From Gammaproteobacteria bacterium (GTDB lineage: Bacteria > Pseudomonadota > Gammaproteobacteria > Pseudomonadales > Azotimanducaceae), in NCBI GenBank assembly GCA_026707735.1, contig JAPOWH010000019.1:186001-250000 (forward strand): a DNA stretch of 64,000 nt, in the 5' to 3' direction. Within the stretch, counting starts at the first letter, position 1; each line of letters starts with the position of its first letter. The notes under the pieces were generated by a model. That model was not told the origin of the DNA. It was given only the letters and a program-made list of their open reading frames with translations, and ran no database searches. The position numbers and the translations under genes are program-made. Shown here piece by piece: positions 36,996-47,521 of this stretch.

Positions 36996-38504
36996 TTGAG
37001 GATGGATGGTCCAACGTTGGTAGAGTTATTCCGGTCTAATACCTTCAATCGTCTCTTAGTCCTGACGAGCGGAGCCGTGAGCTGTGTGTCCTACGCTCCA
37101 TTTGGACTGTGGCCATTGGCATTGGTGTGCATTGTGGCTTTGTTCCATTCGGTGTTTTCCGCGAACACCTCTCCAGAAAAGCTGCTACGCGGATTCCTTT
37201 TCGGTGTAGGAAAATTCTCAGTGGGCAGCCACTGGATACTCGATAGCCTGATCAGTCACGCTGACGCCAACATTTATGTCTCTGTTGTGCTGTTCTCGCT
37301 ACTTGTCTTCTTGCTTTCGCTGCTCTTTTGTTTTGTTTGCACAGCCGCATTGAAACTTCAGTCAAAGTTGGTTTCCTGTGCGTTGTTTGGCGCAGCAGTT
37401 TGCCTCTACGAGATACTAATGAGTTTTCCGATCGCCTTTAGCTTTCCATTGCTTCATACAGGCTACGCGTTCGTGTCTTCTCCTTTGGCGGCGTATGCGC
37501 CAATCGGTGGCGTTTGGCTAGTTGGGTATAGTGCGATTTTCTCCTCAGTCGCGTTGTACTTTGCATTTAGAAAATCTTTTCTGCCCGGAGCCATAGCGAT
37601 TGCAATTTGGATTATTGGCGTTCCTCTCTCGAGTGTCTCATGGACCGAACGGTCGGGTGAGGTTTCTGTTGCGCTGGTCCAAGCAAATCTCAAATCAGAT
37701 CCAGTTGCTGGGCTTGCGGAGCAAACTGGGCATTGGCGCATATACGAAAGACTGACGAGACAAGTCAGATGGGCAGATCTGGTTTTTTGGCCCGAGTCTG
37801 CTCTGCCTGCCAATTGGCACAGTGTTCAGCCCCAACTCAGCGAACTGGCAGATAAGCTTCGTGCATCGCTAATACTAGGCACCTTCGAGCACCGATCGAT
37901 TGGATTGCGCAGAGAGACGTTCAATGTCGCCATGGTGGCAGGAGATGCCAGCAAAATCTACCGAAAGCAGCAGCTTGTCCCATTCGGAGAATACACTCCA
38001 GATTGGTGGCTTGTTAGTACACTAATATCCCAAGTAGATTTCCCTATCGCCCACATGTCGGCTGGGTCTCGGAGCGATGCCTTGCTGAAAGCCGGAGGGC
38101 TCAATTTGAAAGTAGCGATTTGCTACGAAGTTGCCTATCCGCATCTTGTTGGCAGGAATTCAGAGTCGTCCGACCTCATTGTGTCGCTAAACGCGGACGC
38201 CTGGTTTGGTGAAACCATAGGTCCTTGGCAACAGCTTCAAGTTGCTCGCATGCGTGCCCAAGAGTCCGGCAGGTCCCTGTTGCGCGTATCGAACGTCGGT
38301 CCAACGGCAATCATTAGTAGCGACGGATCGATTCTGCGCTCGCTGCCTGCACACGAGGAAGGAGTGCTCGACGACAGGGTCGATGTCCTGACGGGGAGCA
38401 CTCCGTTCGTGAGGTATGGTTTGCTGCCTATAGGCCTTTTATTGCTTGTCTCCTTTGCCACACCTTTGCTCGGACTGGTGTTGGCGTCGAGGAGTCCTCA
38501 ATAG
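36996..38504 (+). CDS. lnt: Apolipoprotein N-acyltransferase Lnt
   Basis: A 502-residue inner-membrane enzyme that adds the third acyl chain to lipoproteins. Six to eight helices fill the N-terminal half; the nitrilase-like domain carries the triad E267 (FWPESALP), K324 (YRKQQLVPFGEY) and C376 (AICYEVAYPHL), in almost the same positions as in E. coli. A GGAGG site at 36984-36988 favours the TTG at 36996; the ATG at 37002 is the alternative. Its stop overlaps that of the convergent subtilase gene by seven bases. It is not beside corC/ybeX as in many bacteria. Confidence 0.95.
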   Translation: MRMDGPTLVELFRSNTFNRLLVLTSGAVSCVSYAPFGLWPLALVCIVALFHSVFSANTSPEKLLRGFLFGVGKFSVGSHWILDSLISHADANIYVSVVLFSLLVFLLSLLFCFVCTAALKLQSKLVSCALFGAAVCLYEILMSFPIAFSFPLLHTGYAFVSSPLAAYAPIGGVWLVGYSAIFSSVALYFAFRKSFLPGAIAIAIWIIGVPLSSVSWTERSGEVSVALVQANLKSDPVAGLAEQTGHWRIYERLTRQVRWADLVFWPESALPANWHSVQPQLSELADKLRASLILGTFEHRSIGLRRETFNVAMVAGDASKIYRKQQLVPFGEYTPDWWLVSTLISQVDFPIAHMSAGSRSDALLKAGGLNLKVAICYEVAYPHLVGRNSESSDLIVSLNADAWFGETIGPWQQLQVARMRAQESGRSLLRVSNVGPTAIISSDGSILRSLPAHEEGVLDDRVDVLTGSTPFVRYGLLPIGLLLLVSFATPLLGLVLASRSPQ

Positions 38505-41500
38505 GGATCATCCTCTATGTTCGATGCTCGTTCAAATATAAGGAGCGAATCGATCAGGTCGTCAACAACAATGTAGACTCGACTGTCATCCGAGTTGACA
38601 GCTCCTTGGGTCAATCCGCGACCGATGTACGTAACCTCCCTTAGGTCGCCAATGAATCGATCACTTTCACCATTGAGAAGCATGTCTTCGACTGCCAGCT
38701 TCTCGTCTATGTAGGTTATGGTGTAGAGCACCCCATTGCACATTAGGTCGATGGCTTCGGCTTGCTGGGATGCAGAGAAGAGACGGCAGTCGTACGAGCT
38801 GATCGGCAAGTTTTCTCGCGTCTGGAAGTAATAGAGATCGTAGTTGTACGGGTCAGCATGAAACTTGGTCATGCTCGCCAGCAGCGCAGGATTCTTTGGG
38901 TCAGTCTCAATGTCGTAGATCGCTACATAGGGAGCACCGTGACCGACTACGAACACCCGATTCCCAGAACCCGCTATCGCGATGGAGCTGTAGTCCCAAT
39001 CGTACGCATGCCCGTCCTCTCGTTCGGAAGCAGAAATAGTCGATTCATAGTTGAGTTCGCCCGTTGAACTATCTCGAGTGAGCGTCACGAGACCATCGTC
39101 GGTTGTCACGTAGAGATGATTCTGATTCGGTCCCATCGTGGCGGCTCTACCGTCTCGGAACTCACTCACGTCTTCTCGGCTAACTCTCGACACCGCGGAG
39201 AAGTTGCAGTCGTCGTCTCTCTTGTAGATGTCAATCTCCATCCCAATGTCGTCTCCAACTACATAGAAAAATTGAGATTGCGAGTCGATCAACAATTGTT
39301 CGGCACCACGAAAGAATGTATCGTCGAAGGCAATGCATCGTTCGACATATGGAGAGTCGGAACTCAGTTCGCGCAGGACATACATTGCGTCACCGTTGAC
39401 AGCGTAGAGATTCGAGTTAGTGCTATCCCATCCAAGAACTGCTTCGTCCAGTAACCTAATTGTGCTTCCACTTTCATCAACGTGCTGGATGGCTTTGGTG
39501 AATTCCGCCTCTCCGGTGTCGGAATCAATGGACAGAACGACGATTCCTGATTCTGCGGTGATGTAAATAGTGTTGTTGGCACCGTCGATGGCAATGCTAT
39601 GCGGGGACAGCAGCGATTCGACTTCGTTGGTCATGCCGGGTCTTGCGGCATTGACCAATTGTTCCTGAAATCTCAACCAAGGCGGAGCGTCTGTAGTGTC
39701 CCAGCTGAAACTCGACTCAGCGAACGGATCGACGGAAGAATCGGCTCTCAGCAGCACTTGGACTTCATACTCATTGCCAGAGCTAGCGAAAAAGGTGGCT
39801 TCGGGTTTGCCGTTTAGGACATAGGATCTGTCGGACGTCGCCAGTACGTCTGTATTGCTTCCGGAACGCAGCACGGCAAGAATATTGTCGACTTGCCTTT
39901 CTAGTATGGGAACGGCCTCCTCTGCATCGAGCACAAACTTGAACCAACCGGAGCTGGGCGCGGTCCACGACCACCACAGCGAATGGGTGCCTACCATTCT
40001 GCGTGGGTCGTCAACCGACAATGTCGCGTATTCATGACTGAAGGTGACAGAGCCGCGTGACTCGGAAAGCGCTATCGCTTCTGATCTCAGGTCGTTTTCC
40101 GGACTCGCACCCCACCTAAAGGCAGCTTCGCGTGAGTACTGGCCTTCTAGGTCGTTGAAGCTGAATCTTTCACTCACGCCATAGGCGATGTAGTACGACT
40201 CATCGGCTGCTGCGGATACCGAAACCTCTGAGCCACTAGCAAGAAGCGAAAGATCCGACACGGTCTCCCCGGAGAAAATCGACAGGTGCTCCACATAGAC
40301 GTCTTGTAGTGAAAACGTGTAGTAGCCCGATTCGCTCGGCGTCCACTTCCACCAGAGAGTTCCAATCCCTGTTTCATTGGGTTCGCCGGGTTCGAGCGTG
40401 CGAGGGGTGCTGGAAATGTAGTCGTTGACCTCGCCAGAGTTTCCGCTAATCTCTTTAGCCGCTTCGAATTGGTCGTTGTCGACGAGACTCGCGTCCGACG
40501 AGCTGTTCCAAGTCAATTCATAGTCATTGATGGTCCCGTCGTCGGCGGAACTGACAATGCCTATGTAGTACTGCTCGTTAGCTTCGGTTCTCACGTAGTT
40601 TGAGGAAGTGGAGACGGGGAGGCTGGATATGCGAAGCAGATTCGAAGTGTCCGTTCCGCTGAACACTAGCACCTTTGCCGGCGACGCGCGGAAGCGATAG
40701 GTGCCGGCTTCGGGAGCGGTCCATTTGAACCACGTCGATTCCGAGTCGCGGCTTCCGTAGAACTCGAAAGCTTCAAGCGACGAGTTAAAGTTGGAGCCAG
40801 CAACCGAGCCGCTGTCGCCAGTGATTTGCTCAGCATTCTGAAAGTCGTCGTTGGACGGCGGCACGTCTTGGCCCAAGGACCAACGAATCGCACCCGCCTC
40901 AGGCGAAAAGGCTGGATTGTAGATTTGTATTTGATACCGTTGCGATGGCTTTACCCGCAACGAGAAATCCGAGGATTCATACGGACTTCCGAGGTAGGCA
41001 AAGATCAGAACTGACTCTTCCTCTGTTGCTTCAAAGACGGCAATGTTAGTGTCGGTAGGCACGTCGAAAAGAGATAGAAGCACGGAGTCTTCCTGAGATG
41101 TGATTTCATACCAAACGCTGCTATAACGTGAATATCCGGAAAAGGCTTCCAAAGAGTACGAGTCAACGGAGTCGTTGAAGAACTTCTTGATCGTCCCTCC
41201 GCCCTGGTCTCCCCGGACCATTCGCTCGCCCGGTTCGCGGGATGCGAGGAGAAGGTTCACGTCGAATTCGCCGGAATCCCCACTCAATGCGAAGGAATTC
41301 TCCATTTGGTCGTTGTCCGGCGGAGCGACTTCTGCGGGGAGATCTTGATCGTCGGCGACCACTATTTCTACTGCGACAAATGCAGAAGTGGCGTTGAATG
41401 AACTGGCAACGAAATACAGAGTGTGAGTGTCGTCTACGACACCTTTGGGAATCTTGAGTTGAATTCGGCGACTCTGCCCCTCGGAAACTTCTCCTACCGA

Positions 41501-43945
41501 TAGCGGCACAGACATGGACTGTTGCACCAGCTCTTGCACTGTGCCATCCTCGTGTTCCGCGTGGCTGACTCGGTGCCAGGTGGACTCGTCCTCATATTCC
41601 CAGCACGAAAAATCGCCTTGGCAAGCCATGTGTATCGTCGTGCCGGCAGACAGGAACTCGTCAACCGAAACCGTCAGTTCTACTTCCAAAGAGTCATTGC
41701 GATCTATTGCTATGCGGGTACTGGACGCCACCACTGAGAGCTGGGGCATGGATTCGCCAATCGCTCGCCAGGCAACTCCAATCTTCGCCGGTGAAGTGAA
41801 GTCGTTTGCCGCCACAACCTTGATTGTGTAGGGACCTGGTTCAGGATTCTTGATCAATAGCCATTCGTTGTTGTCTATGGGCGAGCGTGAAGAATGTTCG
41901 CCGCAAGCCCCACTTCCGCAATCCGAGTTCTCGTCGAGGTACAGGTCAAGATTTGCCAAGACCGTTTCGGAGAAATTGGTGGCGGGAGGTTCGATCCAGG
42001 TCAGAACCACATCCAAGCGAGATGTGCCTGCAGGAACGTTGATCGTTTGGGTGAATTCGTCTGAGGACGACAACTCGCTCGCGTACTCGTCTCCTGCCGC
42101 CCAATCGCTCGTTGCCGTTACGATTCCCATGCCGTATTCGGCTTGATACGCACCTGGACCCTCGGTGTTGTCGATCGGGATGCCGTACGAGTGGCCAATG
42201 ATCGGATCGGGCTTGATGGCTTCTGCCATCAAGACTGCTCGTAGCAGTGCGGGTTTCCAATCGTTCGATTCCAATCGAACGGCCGCAAGCCCCGCGATCA
42301 TCGGTGCTGCCATGCTAGTTCCGCTGTATTGGACGTATCCGTACCTGCTGCCGTCTCCCTCTACTGCAGTTACCAGGCTTCCCGGCGCGGCGACATGAGG
42401 CGAAAGCCGACCATCGGCTGTCGGCCCGTGGCTGCTGAAGTCGGTGACTATGCCGTTGTCGTAGATTGCGGCGGCGACAATCGCATTCTTCGTCGAACCA
42501 ATGTTTGATATTCCGCCCGATCCAGAGTTACCCGCGGCGATTACGTACGCCTGATCGTGTTCGTAGATCGTGGCATCGAGCTTACGATTAAACAAAGCCT
42601 TGCCGTCAGAGTGGCTAGACGATCCTCCAAGACTGACGTTCACGATGGATGGAACCGTCGAGGAAGTACCGTCGTCGCAGGGATTGTCCTCAAACATGAA
42701 GCTCACGGCATTGAACACATCAAGAAACGTTCCCGATCCCGATTCATTGAGCACTTTCGCAATTCTGATTTGCGAGATTCCAGGCGCAACTCCCACGTAG
42801 TTCCTATTGCTTCTGCCTTCGCCTGAGAGGATTCCTGTCACGTGGCTGCCGTGCCCCGCGGCGTCGTTGAAAAGATCCCGCTCATCGAATGTGGTATTCG
42901 AGAGGAAGTTTGCGCCGCACACGTCTTTGGAGCTGAAATCCAAGTGATCCACGTTCAGTCCAGTGTCGAGAACACCTATAGCGACGCCAGTTCCCGTCGC
43001 CCCTTCGAAGTTTCCTGTGGACTGCTGGTACTCTCGAAGACCATCGATTCCTATAGTGGGATTTGCAGAATCCAGAAGCATGGTGACTATTCCGTTGGGA
43101 GACACCTCTTCCACGAAGTCGAGCTCCAACACGTCCGCCAGAGCGAGAGTCGGGACGTTAGCGGAGTAGGATCGAATGTCGCCAAACCACTGGCCCACTG
43201 TGACACCTAAGTCGGCTAGCGACGTTCTTGTGTCACTTGAGTCCTCGTTCTGCATGACCGAAATGAACACAGGCAACTCGGGAGCAGACCCATATGTTGC
43301 AAGGAGGCGATCAAATTCTTCGCTAGTCTTCTGATCGGTTGGCTTGATTCCAAGTCCTACAATGTCGGAGTCTTGCGCTAGATTCTCTAGTGAAGTACTG
43401 GATGCTGGAAGCCGAACTCTGGCGTAGAGGCCAGTCATTCCAAGGATCGTAGTCTGATTCTGTTCAAGACGATCCGCGAGCCGCTGGCGATCAAATTCGG
43501 TTTGCATCTGCAACCAACCGAACACAAACTTCTGATTGGTCGATTTGGCAAACTCAAGGATGCTCTTTATAGACGTCTCAGGGTCCAGCCATTCGAATGA
43601 TGGACCATCAGCGTTGCGGAGAAGCACTGGTGTTGGCGAATCCGATTCTGAAACTTCAGCTTCCTCGACGGTCGCCACGGAGACTGGAGCTAGATCTGCA
43701 GTTGAGGGCGAATAGGTGGGCTTAGCCGGTTGCCCCTTACCGCTTCTGGATTGACGAGCAGCCGCAGATCGCTGTCCCCTACTCGTCGCTTCATTCTCGG
43801 CTAGCGAATTTTCCAACAGTTTCTTTACAACGGATTGAACGGATTCATTACGAGCTTTGCCCGGAATGGTAGAGAACACTATCAGCGATATCGAGGCTAG
43901 ACATAGGAGAAATAGCGCGCAAATGGCGAGTTTGCGTTTCTTCAT
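38498..43945 (-). CDS. Very large secreted subtilisin-like protease with PPC-type repeats and beta-propeller end
   Basis: A 1815-residue exported protein from the ATG at 43945, which has a GGAGG site seven bases upstream. It begins with a signal peptide (KRKLAICALFLLCLASISL). The S8 peptidase domain has the triad D327 (GVLDTGLNVDHLDF), H365 (AAGHGSHVTG) and S544 (YSGTSMAAPM) with N473 (AAGNSG) as oxyanion residue. About residues 900-1480 contain repeated jelly-roll units recognised by paired Trp/Phe and G-x-YxF patterns (SLWWSWTAPSSGWFKFVL, TLWWKWTPSESGYYTF, STWFKWTAPEAGTYRF). The last 300 residues look like a beta-propeller (NNTIYITAESGIVVLSIDSD). It is probably cell-surface or extracellular. 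Confidence 0.9.
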   Translation of the reverse strand: MKKRKLAICALFLLCLASISLIVFSTIPGKARNESVQSVVKKLLENSLAENEATSRGQRSAAARQSRSGKGQPAKPTYSPSTADLAPVSVATVEEAEVSESDSPTPVLLRNADGPSFEWLDPETSIKSILEFAKSTNQKFVFGWLQMQTEFDRQRLADRLEQNQTTILGMTGLYARVRLPASSTSLENLAQDSDIVGLGIKPTDQKTSEEFDRLLATYGSAPELPVFISVMQNEDSSDTRTSLADLGVTVGQWFGDIRSYSANVPTLALADVLELDFVEEVSPNGIVTMLLDSANPTIGIDGLREYQQSTGNFEGATGTGVAIGVLDTGLNVDHLDFSSKDVCGANFLSNTTFDERDLFNDAAGHGSHVTGILSGEGRSNRNYVGVAPGISQIRIAKVLNESGSGTFLDVFNAVSFMFEDNPCDDGTSSTVPSIVNVSLGGSSSHSDGKALFNRKLDATIYEHDQAYVIAAGNSGSGGISNIGSTKNAIVAAAIYDNGIVTDFSSHGPTADGRLSPHVAAPGSLVTAVEGDGSRYGYVQYSGTSMAAPMIAGLAAVRLESNDWKPALLRAVLMAEAIKPDPIIGHSYGIPIDNTEGPGAYQAEYGMGIVTATSDWAAGDEYASELSSSDEFTQTINVPAGTSRLDVVLTWIEPPATNFSETVLANLDLYLDENSDCGSGACGEHSSRSPIDNNEWLLIKNPEPGPYTIKVVAANDFTSPAKIGVAWRAIGESMPQLSVVASSTRIAIDRNDSLEVELTVSVDEFLSAGTTIHMACQGDFSCWEYEDESTWHRVSHAEHEDGTVQELVQQSMSVPLSVGEVSEGQSRRIQLKIPKGVVDDTHTLYFVASSFNATSAFVAVEIVVADDQDLPAEVAPPDNDQMENSFALSGDSGEFDVNLLLASREPGERMVRGDQGGGTIKKFFNDSVDSYSLEAFSGYSRYSSVWYEITSQEDSVLLSLFDVPTDTNIAVFEATEEESVLIFAYLGSPYESSDFSLRVKPSQRYQIQIYNPAFSPEAGAIRWSLGQDVPPSNDDFQNAEQITGDSGSVAGSNFNSSLEAFEFYGSRDSESTWFKWTAPEAGTYRFRASPAKVLVFSGTDTSNLLRISSLPVSTSSNYVRTEANEQYYIGIVSSADDGTINDYELTWNSSSDASLVDNDQFEAAKEISGNSGEVNDYISSTPRTLEPGEPNETGIGTLWWKWTPSESGYYTFSLQDVYVEHLSIFSGETVSDLSLLASGSEVSVSAAADESYYIAYGVSERFSFNDLEGQYSREAAFRWGASPENDLRSEAIALSESRGSVTFSHEYATLSVDDPRRMVGTHSLWWSWTAPSSGWFKFVLDAEEAVPILERQVDNILAVLRSGSNTDVLATSDRSYVLNGKPEATFFASSGNEYEVQVLLRADSSVDPFAESSFSWDTTDAPPWLRFQEQLVNAARPGMTNEVESLLSPHSIAIDGANNTIYITAESGIVVLSIDSDTGEAEFTKAIQHVDESGSTIRLLDEAVLGWDSTNSNLYAVNGDAMYVLRELSSDSPYVERCIAFDDTFFRGAEQLLIDSQSQFFYVVGDDIGMEIDIYKRDDDCNFSAVSRVSREDVSEFRDGRAATMGPNQNHLYVTTDDGLVTLTRDSSTGELNYESTISASEREDGHAYDWDYSSIAIAGSGNRVFVVGHGAPYVAIYDIETDPKNPALLASMTKFHADPYNYDLYYFQTRENLPISSYDCRLFSASQQAEAIDLMCNGVLYTITYIDEKLAVEDMLLNGESDRFIGDLREVTYIGRGLTQGAVNSDDSRVYIVVDDLIDSLLIFERASNIEDDPY

Positions 43946-44084
43946 GGGCGGACCTCCTTCAGGAACCAAGTCATCGATATTGGATTGAAGAGTTTGAGAA
44001 ATTCGTGACTATTGAATTACGGGTCAAACGCGTGTGTCACATGCATATTGTCAAGGAGAGTTGAAACCTATTCAATAAGTCAAG

Positions 44085-45083
44085 CTACTCAACGGCTTCT
44101 ATGGTGCGCAAGCGTTTATGGACGGAATCCATCAATTGACCGGCAATGTCAAGTTCACGTGCCTTGTCGATTTCGCGAATGCAGGTAGGACAGGTCACAT
44201 TGATCTCAGTAAGATAGTCACCGATAACGTCTATGCCCACAAACAGCAGCCCTCGCCTGACCAGCTTTGGCCCCAATTCCTCGGCGATCTCTCTATCTCG
44301 AGTGGATAACGGGCGCACTTCACCCGCGGCGCCTGCGGCGAGATTGCCACGCGTTTCACCTTTTTTTGGGATCCGCGCCAGCAAATAGGGAACGGGCTCG
44401 CCGTCCACAATGAGCACTCGCTTGTCGCCGTCTTCGATTTCTGGAACGAATTTTTGTGCCATGATGGGGATCGATTCGTTGTCCGTGAGCGTTTCGATCA
44501 CCACATTCAGATTGGGATCATCCTCGCGCATTCGGAAAATGCTTGTGCCTCCCATACCGTCGAGCTTCTTGTAAACGACATCGCGATGTTCAATATGAAA
44601 CTCTCGCAATTTGTCCGCGCGTTGCGAAACCACCATAGGTGGCGCCAATTCGGCAAATTCGGTCGTGTAGAACTTCTCGTTGCAGTCGCGCAGGCTCTGT
44701 GCATTGTTCACCACTAGAGTTCCATCGCGTTCGGCTTGGTCCAGCATGTAAGTTGCATAGATGTAGTTCATGTCGAAAGGAGGATCCTTGCGCATGAAGA
44801 TCACATTGAACGCTGACAGAGCAGTGAACTCCTCACTTTCGGCCCGGTACCAAAGCTCGCCTTCGCCAATCAGTTCGGCTTCCAATGTGGAGGCGAATGC
44901 AGCCGTTAGACAAACACGCTGGGAGTATGCGTATGCATCTCCTTGAATCCAGCAGAGGTTCTTGGGGTAGACAACGTGCACATCCCAGTCACGGGCCTGT
45001 GCCGCTCCCATCATGGCGATGGTCGAGTCTTTTGTGACGTTGAGCGCGTCGAGGGGATCGATGACGAAAGCAACGCGGAGCAT
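44085..45083 (-). CDS. gshB: Glutathione synthetase GshB
   Basis: A 332-residue ATP-grasp enzyme that joins gamma-glutamylcysteine to glycine. Diagnostic segments: MLRVAFVIDPLDALNVTKDS, FMRKDPPFDMNYIYATYMLD, VYKKLDGMGGTSIFRMREDD, MAQKFVPEIEDGDKRVLIVD and FVGIDVIGDYLTEINVTCPT. Length is standard for the bacterial enzyme. In pseudomonads this gene directly precedes tonB; here it is separated by the protease, lnt and M48 genes. Confidence 0.97.
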   Translation of the reverse strand: MLRVAFVIDPLDALNVTKDSTIAMMGAAQARDWDVHVVYPKNLCWIQGDAYAYSQRVCLTAAFASTLEAELIGEGELWYRAESEEFTALSAFNVIFMRKDPPFDMNYIYATYMLDQAERDGTLVVNNAQSLRDCNEKFYTTEFAELAPPMVVSQRADKLREFHIEHRDVVYKKLDGMGGTSIFRMREDDPNLNVVIETLTDNESIPIMAQKFVPEIEDGDKRVLIVDGEPVPYLLARIPKKGETRGNLAAGAAGEVRPLSTRDREIAEELGPKLVRRGLLFVGIDVIGDYLTEINVTCPTCIREIDKARELDIAGQLMDSVHKRLRTIEAVE

Positions 45084-45292
45084 GTCCGAATTATAGGATT
45101 GGCATTCGGACTGGACGTCCGCGACTTGAATGAAATGTATTGAAACCCTGATGGAGTATTCGTTAGCTGCTTTGGTCTTTAGGTAGCCGCAAGATGGACC
45201 TTGGTCGAATTAAATGACCCAGTTGCTGCGTAGGGTGGTATCAGATTGGAGTTCGCTGGAGCCGATGATGGAAGAGCTACCACTTCAAGGGT

Positions 45293-45598
45293 TTAGGCTT
45301 GTCCAAATGACTTTTCGGGATCTACTCTAGGTTTTCGCATAAGTGAGACAAGCTTGATGATCCCTTCAATCAATACAAAGGAGATCAATGATCCTGCAAC
45401 GTAGGCGACTATGACAGTCAGTAGAAGTACTCCACTAAACCCGTTGAGGTAAGCAAATAGTGCAAGCATTAGGATAGCCCCTATGCCCCCACCAATTGCC
45501 GTATTGACCCAAAAGTTCGCACGATGCTTCAGCGGCTCTTGCCAAGGAGGCAGGTAATTGCGGTTCATGTTTCCAGCCGGCTCCGCAGTTTTTCTCAC
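45293..45598 (-). CDS. Small two-helix membrane protein
   Basis: A 101-residue protein, or 91 from the internal ATG at 45568. Hydrophobic segments near 31-52 (FWVNTAIGGGIGAILMLALF) and 57-80 (VLLLTVIVAYVAGSLISFVL) are separated by a short loop. The C-terminal tail is basic and cytoplasmic. No family is recognised; size and two-helix plan recall AtpI/AtpZ-like proteins, without clear similarity. Confidence 0.5.
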   Translation of the reverse strand: MRKTAEPAGNMNRNYLPPWQEPLKHRANFWVNTAIGGGIGAILMLALFAYLNGFSGVLLLTVIVAYVAGSLISFVLIEGIIKLVSLMRKPRVDPEKSFGQA

Positions 45599-45841
45599 AA
45601 ATTTACACGGTTCCGCGTCTCGATTCTAAAACGAGAACCAAACACGCATCTATACGGAAACAGCGCTAGACACCAAACGTTGCGAATTCGAATACGGTCT
45701 ATGTTCCTGTCTTTGCTACCAATAGATGCGTTGCACTTCTTATTGAAAATGTTCAACTGTGCAAAATTCGTAGAGACCTCTGACACGTTGCCACGATTTT
45801 GAGGTCATTGCGAATAGTTCGCAATTGAGGAGGGGTTGAGT

Positions 45842-47443
45842 TTGAGCCTAATTGCCTGGTCTTGGGTTTTCTTAGTCGTTTACACCATCGGGATGCTCGC
45901 ATTCGGAGTTTGGGGGCAACGGCGCGTCAAACACGCAGATGACTACGCAACGGCTAGAGGAGCCTACGGACCCACTTTCCTAGCGTTTGCCTTTGCCGCA
46001 ACCACCGCAAGTGGTGCGACATTCTTGGGAGGTCCCGGTCTCGCCTATGTGCTGGGTTTCTCTTCGATTTGGGGCAATTTCCTCTACCCCATGGGAGTCT
46101 ACATTGGGGTTCTCATTTGCATGCGCCTCGTAGCTACAGCCGGCAATCGGTTTGGCAACAGGAGCATACCGGAATACCTAGGCGACAGGTATCAGTCGGA
46201 AGGCATAAGAATCGTCGTATCGATTCTGTCACTCGTGCTGTTCTTCTATATAGCAGGACAGCTTGTATCAGGGTTGGTAATGTTTGAGACGATGCTTGGC
46301 TTAGACCCATTCTGGGCCCTAGTCATTACTACCGTGGTCTTGGGAATCTATGTCGTAATGGGTGGTGCTCACGCAGACATACTCACTGACGGCGTGCAAG
46401 GCATCATGATGATAATTCTGGCAGTCATCGTCATAGTCATTTTCTTAGTTGGAGTTGGAGTCGACGGCGGCATTGGGGGTATCGCTTCTTCGCTGCACGA
46501 ACAAGACCCAAATCTAACAAAACCGTTGAATCCCACGAATCCGCTGACGCATTCTCCATGGTCAGTGATTGCAATACTCTTGGCGCACATTCCTCTTGGT
46601 CTGCTGCCACATCTCGGAAACAAGCTGTGGGCACTGAAGTCGGTAAAGCAACAGCATTCCTTTGTGCGACTGGCGTTTCTTTGTGGACTAACGCTTGGAA
46701 TGATGGGACTTGGAGGATTGCTAGCGCGAACAGTGATCGGAGACGACTTGCTCACAAGCCTGAGCCACAACGCATCGTTGCCTTTGCTTTTCATCGAGCT
46801 ATTTCCAACTTGGCTTGCCGCCCTGATAGGCGTAGGCATTCTCGCAGCGATTATGTCCACAGCCGATGGGCTTGTAGTTTCTTCGTCTCAAGTAATTGCC
46901 AACGACCTCTACCGTAGAACCGTGGCGCCACGGTTTCAGAAACACTTGACCGAGGAACAGTTGGATCGGCGAGTCTTGTTGATTAGCCGCGTCAGCACCG
47001 TGCTCGTACTGGTTTTGTGCGCGACAATGGCGTGGGCACTACAGAAGACCAACATCGCATTGATTGTGTTTATAGGGATTGGTGGAATGATGGCAGCATT
47101 TGCGGGACCACTAGTAGTCGGAGCGCTCTGGCGAGGCGTCACCCGTTCCGGGGCGTATGCTGGAATAATTTCAGGATTCGTCGTGTTTGTTGTCCTCCAT
47201 GCTCAGCTACTTGACCCTGCTTGGTTTGGCAGTGGGGTTCTGTTTAAGGTAGTGTCCTGGCTACATGGAGAGGCCCCCAATCCATTCTCCTGTGCTGCAA
47301 TGGGAGAAATTGTCTCGGTAGTCTTAACGGTTCTTGTTTCAAAGTTGACTAAACGATTGCCGGAAAGCCACGTGCAGGAGATATTTGGCGAGGATCCGGC
47401 ACTAAACGTCGCCGATCGCCAAGAACTCACGCCTCGCCACTGA
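45842..47443 (+). CDS. Sodium:solute symporter (SSS family)
   Basis: A 533-residue carrier with about thirteen helices. The start is a TTG at 45842, six bases after a strong GGAGGGG site; the TTG at 45836 touches that site and is less likely. Family marks include FAFAATTASGATFLGGPGLA, YLGDRYQSEGIRIVVSILSL, DGVQGIMMIILAVIVI and LAAIMSTADGLVVSSSQVIA. The last part holds the sodium site serines. The substrate is unknown. A PhyH dioxygenase gene follows 78 bases downstream and may act on what this carrier imports. Confidence 0.9.
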   Translation: MSLIAWSWVFLVVYTIGMLAFGVWGQRRVKHADDYATARGAYGPTFLAFAFAATTASGATFLGGPGLAYVLGFSSIWGNFLYPMGVYIGVLICMRLVATAGNRFGNRSIPEYLGDRYQSEGIRIVVSILSLVLFFYIAGQLVSGLVMFETMLGLDPFWALVITTVVLGIYVVMGGAHADILTDGVQGIMMIILAVIVIVIFLVGVGVDGGIGGIASSLHEQDPNLTKPLNPTNPLTHSPWSVIAILLAHIPLGLLPHLGNKLWALKSVKQQHSFVRLAFLCGLTLGMMGLGGLLARTVIGDDLLTSLSHNASLPLLFIELFPTWLAALIGVGILAAIMSTADGLVVSSSQVIANDLYRRTVAPRFQKHLTEEQLDRRVLLISRVSTVLVLVLCATMAWALQKTNIALIVFIGIGGMMAAFAGPLVVGALWRGVTRSGAYAGIISGFVVFVVLHAQLLDPAWFGSGVLFKVVSWLHGEAPNPFSCAAMGEIVSVVLTVLVSKLTKRLPESHVQEIFGEDPALNVADRQELTPRH

Positions 47444-47521
47444 TCGGTAGTCCTAGTTTGGTCTCGATTGTGCGGGCTAATACAATCAATCTTCTCGCAA
47501 TAAGGGTTCAGAAGCGCGCAG

